A stretch of DNA of 5,236 nt from Chloroflexota bacterium (GTDB lineage: Bacteria > Chloroflexota > Anaerolineae > Caldilineales > Caldilineaceae), in NCBI GenBank assembly GCA_003451595.1, contig DMDA01000020.1, positions 1 to 5,236 on the forward strand, read 5' to 3'. This document shows positions 1-5,236 of this stretch, one piece after another; the first letter of the stretch is position 1, and each line of letters begins with the position of its first letter. The notes under the pieces were generated by a model. That model saw only the letters and a list, made by a program, of their open reading frames with translations, had not been told where the DNA came from and did not search any database. The position numbers and the translations under genes are program-made.

Positions 1-409
1 CACGCCAAGCGCGGAAGGTTGACGCCGAGATGTAATCATCGCATCCAAGGGCGACCGGCGACGCTTCCAGGCCGATGCCCCACTTGCCGTCATGCCCCAC
101 CGTGTAGCCTGCTGCCTTGAGCGCTCGATTGAGAGTGGGTAGATCAGGGCGGGCGGGGCGGTAGCCCTCGACGCCAGCATTGACAAGACAGCCATGCTGG
201 ATGGCATAGCGACCGGTCATCAACGAAGTGCGCGTCGGCATACACACGGCGATGGGGCAGAAGGCGTGTGTGAAGTTCACGCCTTCCGCTGCCAGCCTGT
301 CGAGATTGGGCGTGTACGCCGCCGGATGGCCGTTGACGCCCACACAGTCAAAGCGATGCTGATCGACATGGATCAGCAGAATGTTGGTCGGCTCCAACGG
401 TTGCTCCAT
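1..409 (-). CDS. Sulfatase, formylglycine-dependent type, N-terminal part (runs off the window)
   Basis: This is the first ~136 residues of an alkaline-phosphatase-superfamily sulfatase; the rest lies beyond base 1. The N-terminus reads NILLIHVDQHRFDCVG (residues 9-24), the usual first strand with metal-binding Asp16. TPNLDRLAAEGVNFTHAF follows (33-50). The signature C-M-P-T-R lies at 56-60 within CMPTRTSLMTGR, and Cys56 is the residue that sulfatases convert to formylglycine. GYTVGHDGKWGIG (101-113) supplies the conserved active-site Lys109. Family members hydrolyse sulfate esters; some relatives with the same CxPxR motif act on phosphonate monoesters or phosphodiesters, so the substrate is open. 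No signal peptide is visible, so a cytoplasmic enzyme is likely. The ATG at 409 lies 13 bp after the isomerase stop and has a poor ribosome site. An in-frame TTG at 418, 8 nt after AAGG (427-430), is an alternative start adding three residues. Confidence 0.9.
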   Translation of the reverse strand, partial: MEQPLEPTNILLIHVDQHRFDCVGVNGHPAAYTPNLDRLAAEGVNFTHAFCPIAVCMPTRTSLMTGRYAIQHGCLVNAGVEGYRPARPDLPTLNRALKAAGYTVGHDGKWGIGLEASPVALGCDDYISASTFRAWR

Positions 410-422
410 CCGTGTCAAGGCA

Positions 423-1235
423 TCAACCTTGCGATGCACCCAGCGGGAAGAGTTGTTGTACAGCTGCCAGCGCTTGCTCTGCGCTGCGCGAAGGCGTGAA
501 TTCCAGCCCAATTTCGCCGTCGTACCCCAATCTCCGCACAGCAGCAGCCAGGTTCACAAAATTGATCTCACCTGTGCCCGGCTCCTGGCGCGTCGGGGCA
601 TCGCCGATGTGGACGCCCGCAATGATGTCGATATTACGCTCTAGCGTGAGCAGCAACTCGCCGGCGCCGCGCTGCTGATGGTAGGTGTCGAAGGTATAGC
701 GAAACTGTGGGTGATCCATGCGACGCACCCAGTCAATGGCGATTTGTGGCGTATCGACCGCCTGTGAGCCGATAAAGACATTGCGGCTGAGATTCTCGAC
801 GCGCACCTCGACGGGCGTCTGTTCGACCAGGCGCAGGATGCGCTCGGTCTGGCGCAGCAGATTGGCGTACTGCTCGGCCTGGCTGTAGTTCCCGGAGAGC
901 GGGCGCACCAGCTCGCGGCCATCAATCACGTCGATCTGATTCGAGAAGATGTAGAGTGCGGCGATGTCGTATTGCACCGCCATTTCCAACGATTCGGCCC
1001 AGGTGCGCAACGTCTTTTCGTTGTCGGCGGGATCGGCCAGTGCGCCCATGTCACCGTCGAAGGTGGAAAAGAAGGCGGCGCCGTGACGTTTGCACTCGGC
1101 GACCAGATCGGCCATCGGCGCGCTGCGCCAGGCAAAGACATTAAAATGGCGCACCCCCAGCGCTGCAAGCGGCGCGATCCGCTCCACCACTGGCCGGTCA
1201 GTGAACCAGAAGTTAAGATATCCTGTGTAGAACAT
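423..1235 (-). CDS. Hydroxypyruvate isomerase-like sugar/keto-acid isomerase (TIM barrel, AP-endonuclease-2 family)
   Basis: A 270-residue protein, close to the usual ~260 for this family. The C-terminal half carries the Hyi signature almost intact: FDTYHQQ (182-188), GVHIGDAP (207-214), EPGTGEINF (218-226) and IGLEF (242-246). The likely divalent-metal ligands are Glu147 (VENLS), Asp183, His209 and Glu245, inferred by matching strand-end motifs with E. coli Hyi, where Gln stands at the His209 position. The family interconverts hydroxypyruvate and tartronate semialdehyde, or isomerises/epimerises 2-oxo-tetronates and ketoses. The N-terminal half (FSTFDGDMG, 56-64) differs from the Hyi I remember, so the substrate may differ. 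AAAGGA at 1246-1251, 10 nt before the ATG, fits this start. It lies 66 bp after the dehydrogenase and 13 bp before the sulfatase, which suggests a shared catabolic role. The enzyme class is fairly sure; the exact reaction is not. Confidence 0.88.
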   Translation of the reverse strand: MFYTGYLNFWFTDRPVVERIAPLAALGVRHFNVFAWRSAPMADLVAECKRHGAAFFSTFDGDMGALADPADNEKTLRTWAESLEMAVQYDIAALYIFSNQIDVIDGRELVRPLSGNYSQAEQYANLLRQTERILRLVEQTPVEVRVENLSRNVFIGSQAVDTPQIAIDWVRRMDHPQFRYTFDTYHQQRGAGELLLTLERNIDIIAGVHIGDAPTRQEPGTGEINFVNLAAAVRRLGYDGEIGLEFTPSRSAEQALAAVQQLFPLGASQG

Positions 1236-1245
1236 GGTTCGTCAA

Positions 1246-1251
1246 TCCTTT
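1246..1251 (-). promoter_or_regulatory. Ribosome binding site of the isomerase gene
   Basis: Reads AAAGGA on the minus strand, 10 nt before the ATG at 1235. It supports that start and separate translation of the isomerase after the 66-bp gap. Confidence 0.6.
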
Positions 1252-1256
1252 GCTGT

Positions 1257-1278
1257 GAGTTGCGAGGGGCGAGTTGCG
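1257..1278. repeat. Short direct repeat GAGTTGCG x2 in the intergenic gap
   Basis: GAGTTGCG occurs at 1257-1264 and again at 1271-1278 (14-bp period, separated by AGGGGC) in the gap between the dehydrogenase and isomerase genes. Two copies are too few to assign a role; it may be a remnant of a dispersed intergenic repeat. The 66-bp gap otherwise shows only the ribosome site, with no hairpin plus T-run that would split the operon. Confidence 0.5.
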
Positions 1279-1301
1279 CCGCTCTACACCCCTTGCAATT
1301 C

Positions 1302-2117
1302 CTACGCCATCACCATGCCCCCATCGACCTCGATCGCCTGACCGGTGAGGTAGCGTGAGTCTTTTGAGGCGAGAAAAGCGGTGACGCCCGCAATCTCCCA
1401 AGGCTGGGCGATACGTCCCATGGGACAGTCGCGCGTGCGCTGCGCCAGCCACGCGTCGGCGTCGAGGCCATCGCGCCCGCCGACAATGGCCGCGACGCGA
1501 CGCACCATTCCTGTCAGTGTGTTGCCCGGACAGATGGCGTTCACAGTGACGCCGTAGGGCGCCAGCTCCATCGCCACCGAACGCGTCAGGCCGATCAGCC
1601 CGCTCTTGGAAGCCGAGTACTCGGCGGATGCCGGCCAACTGGTTTTGCCCGCCATCGACGAAATGTTGATAATGCTGCCCCCACCGCGCTGACGCAAATA
1701 GGGCGCGGCGGCGCGATTGGTGTAGAAGGCGCCGGTCAGATTGGTCGCCAGCGTATCCAGCCACTCAGCGTCTGGCACTGCTTCCAGCGGCGAGCCAGTG
1801 TAGACGCCAGCAGCGGCTACGACGATATCGATTCCATCCCAGCGCGCGGCGACTTCGGCAAAGGCCGCATTCACCGCTGCCGCGTCCTTTACGTCACAGG
1901 TGAGCGCTATGGCTTCGGCGCCCAGCGCGCGACATTGCGCCGCCATCGCTTCGGCGCCTGCACCGTCGATGTCAAGACAGGCGACGCGCGCCTGCTCCTG
2001 CGCAAAGCGCAGCGCGCAGGCCCCGCCGATCCCGCCAGCCGCGCCAGTGATGAGGGCGACCTTTCCGGTGAAGCGCAGTGACTCGATATCCATGCGCACC
2101 ATTTGTGGTTCCAACAT
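1302..2117 (-). CDS. Classical short-chain dehydrogenase/reductase (SDR), NAD-type
   Basis: A 271-residue oxidoreductase of the classical SDR family (normally ~250). The Rossmann glycine motif TGAAGGIG lies at 24-31. Asp49 (ACLDID), at the end of the second strand, favours NAD(H) over NADP(H), and Asp75 (CDV) contacts adenine. The usual NNAG is AAAG here (101-104). The catalytic set is Asn126, Ser154 (NISSMAG), Tyr167 and Lys171 (EYSASKSG), followed by CPG at 196-198 and the C-terminal LTGQAIEVDGGMVMA. It should interconvert an alcohol and a ketone, probably on a sugar, polyol or hydroxy acid given its neighbours, but SDR motifs do not reveal substrate. Met1 is preferred over Met6 and Met9 because AAGGAG (2126-2131) lies 8 nt before it. 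It begins 26 bp after the phosphate-binding-protein stop and is cytoplasmic. Confidence 0.93.
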   Translation of the reverse strand: MLEPQMVRMDIESLRFTGKVALITGAAGGIGGACALRFAQEQARVACLDIDGAGAEAMAAQCRALGAEAIALTCDVKDAAAVNAAFAEVAARWDGIDIVVAAAGVYTGSPLEAVPDAEWLDTLATNLTGAFYTNRAAAPYLRQRGGGSIINISSMAGKTSWPASAEYSASKSGLIGLTRSVAMELAPYGVTVNAICPGNTLTGMVRRVAAIVGGRDGLDADAWLAQRTRDCPMGRIAQPWEIAGVTAFLASKDSRYLTGQAIEVDGGMVMA

Positions 2118-2125
2118 TGTACAAG

Positions 2126-2131
2126 CTCCTT
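2126..2131 (-). promoter_or_regulatory. Ribosome binding site that decides the SDR start
   Basis: A strong AAGGAG on the minus strand, 8 nt before the ATG at 2117. It favours that ATG over in-frame ATGs 15 and 24 bp further in, although family alignments would accept any of the three. Confidence 0.75.
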
Positions 2132-2143
2132 GAGTAATGAGAA

Positions 2144-3028
2144 TTATCGTATCGGCGCATGATATTGCGCAACGATGGCCTGTCCCGCCGGACTAAGCAC
2201 AAAATCAATGAACTGGCGCACCCGCCCGGTTGGGGCGCCACGTGTGATGAGATAGAGCGGCTGCGTCAAGGCGTACTGTTGCGCGGCGAGGGCGTCGCGC
2301 GTGGGCCAGCCTCCCTCGATTTCCAACACCTTCACCGGCGCTGGCGCTAAACCTGCAGCGGTTGGCGTCGCCGCGTCAGGCAGCCACGCCGCCACGTATG
2401 CACGCGAGACATAGCCGATGGCGGCAGGGTTGCCCGCCACGTAATCGACGACATCTTGACTGGTGGGCATCACCACCGCCGTCAACGCAACGCGTTCCTC
2501 GCCCATCACGCTCGCCTCGAAGAGGTTGCGCGCACCGCTGCCATCCTCGCGGCTGACCAGCACGATCTCGCCAGCGTCGCTGCCAAGCGCCTGCCAGTTC
2601 AGCACTGTCCCGCGAAAGATGTCGCGCAGTTGCACGAGCGAAAGCGCCGCCACATCGTTGCTGGGATGGACGATGATTGCCAAGCCATCGAGACCGATCG
2701 GCGTGCGGACAAGCGCCTCATCGCCGGGTGGCGGCGGCCGTCCGGCCTCCGGGTCGGGTGGGAAGAGCGTACTGGCGACAATGTCGTAGCGTCCGGCGCG
2801 AATAGCGGCTTCGCCCAGCGTGCTGCCGCCGCCGCGCAGGTCGAAGACCACATTGGGGCGTTGGCGTGTATAGGCGTCGGTGAGGGCTTTAAGCACAGGC
2901 GCCATCGACGTGGCGCCGGCAATCGTCACCGTCACCGGCGGCGGCGTCGCCACGGCTGCACCTTCGCAGCCAAGTAAAAACGCACTCATGGTGAGCAGGA
3001 GCAAGCCGTGTACGAACCGCAACCACAT
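2144..3028 (-). CDS. PstS-type phosphate-binding lipoprotein (substrate-binding protein)
   Basis: A 294-residue periplasmic-binding-protein-like lipoprotein. A hydrophobic signal segment (residues ~8-19) ends in the lipobox LLGC, with Cys21 as the lipidation site, so the mature protein is membrane-anchored outside the cytoplasm. PstS features follow: GATSMAP (38-44) at the first ligand loop, RGGGST (65-70), LVQLRDIFRGTVLNWQALG (131-149), the anion-binding SREDGSGARN (159-168), GYVSRAYV (205-212) and FIDFVLSPAGQ (274-283). The family captures phosphate, occasionally related oxyanions, for an ABC importer. No pstC, pstA or pstB gene is in the window, so it is an orphan here. The ATG at 3028 was chosen over one 129 bp upstream because it starts the signal peptide, has AAGGAAG at 3040-3046, and avoids overlapping tgt. 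It begins 7 bp after the tgt stop. Ligand identity is inferred from family resemblance. Confidence 0.9.
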   Translation of the reverse strand: MWLRFVHGLLLLTMSAFLLGCEGAAVATPPPVTVTIAGATSMAPVLKALTDAYTRQRPNVVFDLRGGGSTLGEAAIRAGRYDIVASTLFPPDPEAGRPPPPGDEALVRTPIGLDGLAIIVHPSNDVAALSLVQLRDIFRGTVLNWQALGSDAGEIVLVSREDGSGARNLFEASVMGEERVALTAVVMPTSQDVVDYVAGNPAAIGYVSRAYVAAWLPDAATPTAAGLAPAPVKVLEIEGGWPTRDALAAQQYALTQPLYLITRGAPTGRVRQFIDFVLSPAGQAIVAQYHAPIR

Positions 3029-3035
3029 AAGGGTA

Positions 3036-4199
<1,164 letters not shown>

Positions 4200-4274
4200 G
4201 CGGTCAACTCATTTCGACGCTGATGACAGAAGTTGGCAAGACGCGCCCATCACGACCGCGCCTACATCGCACAA

Positions 4275-4284
4275 ATGCTAGCAT
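4275..4284. repeat. 10-bp perfect palindrome ATGCTAGCAT
   Basis: ATGCTAGCAT is identical to its reverse complement and overlaps the -10 of the possible second tgt promoter, so it could be a small operator. It is short enough to be chance, and no second copy was seen in the window. Confidence 0.4.
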
Positions 4285-4303
4285 GCTGCGTGCGCCTGGG
4301 CAA
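4275..4303 (-). promoter_or_regulatory. Possible second promoter for the tgt operon
   Basis: On the minus strand, TTGCCC (4298-4303) and TAGCAT (4275-4280) are separated by exactly 17 bp, each matching the sigma-70 consensus at 4 of 6 positions. Transcription would start near 4268, about 70 nt before the tgt ATG. It is weak by sequence alone and competes with the better leftward -10 at 4339-4344. Confidence 0.35.
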
Positions 4304-4306
4304 ACT

Positions 4307-4356
4307 GCTGTGCATGGGTGCGAACACAGCTCAAGCGTGTTATAATGACGCTGTGT
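4307..4356. promoter_or_regulatory. Alternating GCTGTG repeats around the divergent promoter (possible operator)
   Basis: Three copies alternate in orientation: GCTGTG at 4307-4312 (plus), CACAGC at 4325-4330 (minus-strand copy) and GCTGTG at 4350-4355 (plus). The second and third extend to a 7-bp inverted repeat, ACACAGC (4324-4330) and GCTGTGT (4350-4356), almost centred on the shared TTATAA. A nested pair, AGCGT (4334-4338) and ACGCT (4348-4352), also brackets the -10. A dimeric repressor bound here would cover both promoters. No regulator gene is in the window, so its identity is unknown. Confidence 0.45.
4338..4346 (+). promoter_or_regulatory. Extended -10 promoter of the metallopeptidase gene
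   Basis: TGTTATAAT gives a perfect TATAAT at 4341-4346 preceded by TG at the extended -10 position. No good -35 lies 16-18 bp upstream (about 4317-4324), as expected of extended -10 promoters. Transcription should begin near 4353, leaving about 54 nt of leader before the ATG at 4407. The promoter lies inside the longest open frame, so the upstream in-frame ATG at 4233 cannot be the start for this transcript. Confidence 0.75.
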
Positions 4357-4367
4357 CACCTTTTCCA
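4339..4367 (-). promoter_or_regulatory. Leftward promoter for the tgt operon sharing the same -10
   Basis: On the minus strand, TGGAAA (4362-4367, 4 of 6 to TTGACA) and TATAAC (4339-4344, 5 of 6) are separated by 17 bp. Its -10 uses the same self-complementary TTATAA (4340-4345) as the rightward promoter. The predicted start is near 4332, giving a leader of about 130 nt before tgt. Confidence 0.5.
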
Positions 4368-4393
4368 CACACTCCGGCACCCATGTCACGCCC

Positions 4394-4400
4394 AAAGGAG
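4394..4400 (+). promoter_or_regulatory. Ribosome binding site that decides the metallopeptidase start
   Basis: A near-perfect AAAGGAG, 6 nt before the ATG at 4407. It favours that ATG over the in-frame ATGs at 4383 (no ribosome site) and 4233 (upstream of the promoter). Confidence 0.85.
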
Positions 4401-4406
4401 ATCATC

Positions 4407-5171
4407 ATGGAAGCGCTCAAGGGACTCTGCACCATTGTACTGCCCGATGCCAGCCTCAAGGAATTTGCCTTTCAGCATGCGCTTGATCTGAACCCGGATA
4501 ACTATCCGGTTGAGTTGGAGACCGATACATCGGCTGACCCGCAGTTGATCGCTGCAGCGATGGAGACGCGGCGACGTTGGCCCAATGGTATGACATTGCG
4601 CGTGCACTTCCTGGAGGGCGATCCCCTTGTGCAGCAGAAGGTGGCCGCCATCGCCAGCGAGTGGTGTCAGTATGCCAATATCAGGTTCGCCTTCGACGCT
4701 GGCCCCGATGCGGAAATCCGCATCGCCTTCAAGCCTAACATGGGATCCTGGTCATACATGGGCACTGACTGTAGCCTGCCGCAGCTGGCCGGACGCCCGA
4801 CGATGAACCTGGGCTGGCTCACGCCGACAACGCCGGAGATCGAGTATCGGCGCGTCGTGTTGCACGAATTCGGCCACGCGCTGGGGCTGGTGCACGAACA
4901 TCTCCAGCCCAATGCCGAAATTCCCTGGGACGAGCAGAAGGTGATCGCGTACTACAAGCGCACCAACGGTTGGGACGAAAACTACACGCGCTCCAATGTG
5001 CTGGCGAAAGCGCGTGCCGATGCCTTCACCGCCTTCGACCCACACTCGATCATGCTCTACCCGGTGCCAAAGGAATTGACCAGAGGCGGCTTCGAGATTC
5101 CATGGAGCAATAGCGAGCTGTCGCCGCTGGATAAAGAGTTCATTGGGAAGATGTACCCGTTTGCGGGATAA
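4407..5171 (+). CDS. Astacin/M12A-like zinc metallopeptidase, no visible secretion signal
   Basis: A 254-residue zincin. The zinc site HEFGHALGLVHEH (153-165) gives ligands His153, His157 and His163, with Glu154 as catalytic base. The Met-turn SIMLY is at 214-218, with Met216 under the site and Tyr218 where astacins carry their tyrosine ligand. Upstream are MTLRVHFLEGD (62-72), a helix with ASEWCQYANIRFAFD (83-97), and GSWSYMGTD (113-121). The block after the third His reads LQPNAE where astacin has TRMDRD, so it is a divergent relative; matrixins are the other nearby zincins. It should cleave peptides, but no target can be read. The N-terminus has no signal peptide, transmembrane segment or recognisable propeptide, which is unusual for this group. 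Cys8, Cys87 and Cys122 are its only cysteines. It has its own promoter and ribosome site and diverges from tgt. Confidence 0.88.
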   Translation: MEALKGLCTIVLPDASLKEFAFQHALDLNPDNYPVELETDTSADPQLIAAAMETRRRWPNGMTLRVHFLEGDPLVQQKVAAIASEWCQYANIRFAFDAGPDAEIRIAFKPNMGSWSYMGTDCSLPQLAGRPTMNLGWLTPTTPEIEYRRVVLHEFGHALGLVHEHLQPNAEIPWDEQKVIAYYKRTNGWDENYTRSNVLAKARADAFTAFDPHSIMLYPVPKELTRGGFEIPWSNSELSPLDKEFIGKMYPFAG

Positions 5172-5190
5172 GTCCGTTTGCGGGATAAGT
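5157..5190 (+). repeat. Perfect 17-bp tandem duplication across the stop codon
   Basis: CCGTTTGCGGGATAAGT occurs at 5157-5173 and immediately again at 5174-5190 with no mismatch. The first copy holds the last codons and TAA (5169-5171) of the metallopeptidase; the second is downstream and out of frame. It looks like a recent replication-slippage duplication and does not alter the protein. The remaining bases to 5236 show no gene and no convincing terminator. Confidence 0.9.
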
Positions 5191-5236
5191 CACAGCCGTG
5201 GCGCTGAAACCTCTTGTCAGGAGACTTGCTGAAAGC

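Noticed and set aside
101..104. AAAG in place of NNAG in the SDR (protein residues 101-104) as evidence of inactivity
   Set aside because: Variants of this structural motif occur in active SDRs, and the Asn-Ser-Tyr-Lys catalytic set is complete here. The coordinates given are residue numbers of the 1302-2117 gene.
972..1358. Plus-strand open frames opposite the operon (for example 972-1358, 2456-2977, 3252-3599)
   Set aside because: They are antisense to genes with complete family motifs, have no ribosome sites, and show low-complexity Arg/His/Ala-rich translations typical of shadow frames in GC-rich DNA.
4200..4335. PreQ1 riboswitch in the tgt leader
   Set aside because: A queuosine gene made this worth checking, but I see no compact hairpin with the A-rich tail typical of preQ1 classes next to the start codon. 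The only inverted repeat, GCTGTG-N12-CACAGC, fits an operator as well as an RNA stem.
4233..4406. N-terminal extension of the metallopeptidase to 4233 or 4383
   Set aside because: The TATAAT promoter (4341-4346) lies inside the extension, and the AAAGGAG ribosome site points to 4407. The extension shows no signal peptide or recognisable domain.
5191..5236. Transcription terminator after the metallopeptidase gene
   Set aside because: CCTC...GGAG-like bases near 5210-5224 do not pair into a convincing stem, and no T-run follows.

Overview
The window is compact, GC-rich bacterial DNA, about 60% GC by eye, and more than 90% of it is coding. Nothing in it fixes the phylum. A bacterial-type tRNA-guanine transglycosylase, Shine-Dalgarno motifs (clear before most genes) and a lipobox lipoprotein establish only that it is a bacterium. 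An environmental GC-rich lineage is likely, but that is an impression.

Left and centre (1-4199), minus strand: five genes read leftwards with very short gaps and look like one transcription unit. In transcription order they are tgt (queuosine tRNA modification, 3036-4199), a PstS-type phosphate-binding lipoprotein (2144-3028, 7-bp gap), a classical short-chain dehydrogenase/reductase (1302-2117, 26-bp gap), a hydroxypyruvate-isomerase-like TIM-barrel isomerase (423-1235, 66-bp gap) and a formylglycine-type sulfatase (1-409, 13-bp gap), which is cut by the window edge. The last three look like a small catabolic set: remove a sulfate (or a phospho-ester), oxidise or reduce an alcohol, and isomerise a keto-acid or sugar. 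The substrate cannot be read from the sequence. The link to tgt may be only positional.

Divergent control region (4200-4406): it separates the leftward operon from a rightward gene. It holds a strong extended -10 (TGTTATAAT). The central TTATAA is self-complementary, so a second promoter can be read leftwards from the same bases (TGGAAA-N17-TATAAC). Alternating copies of GCTGTG surround this shared -10 and could be a regulator site. A second, weaker leftward promoter and a 10-bp palindrome lie closer to tgt.

Right (4407-5171), plus strand: a 254-residue astacin/M12A-like zinc metallopeptidase with a complete zinc site and Met-turn but no visible signal peptide or propeptide. A perfect 17-bp tandem duplication covers its stop codon. 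The last 46 bases (5191-5236) show nothing recognisable.

The window holds no CRISPR array, tRNA, rRNA or insertion sequence that I can see. The most unusual points are the symmetric shared promoter, the apparently intracellular astacin-like protease, and the mixed tgt/phosphate-binding/sulfatase operon.
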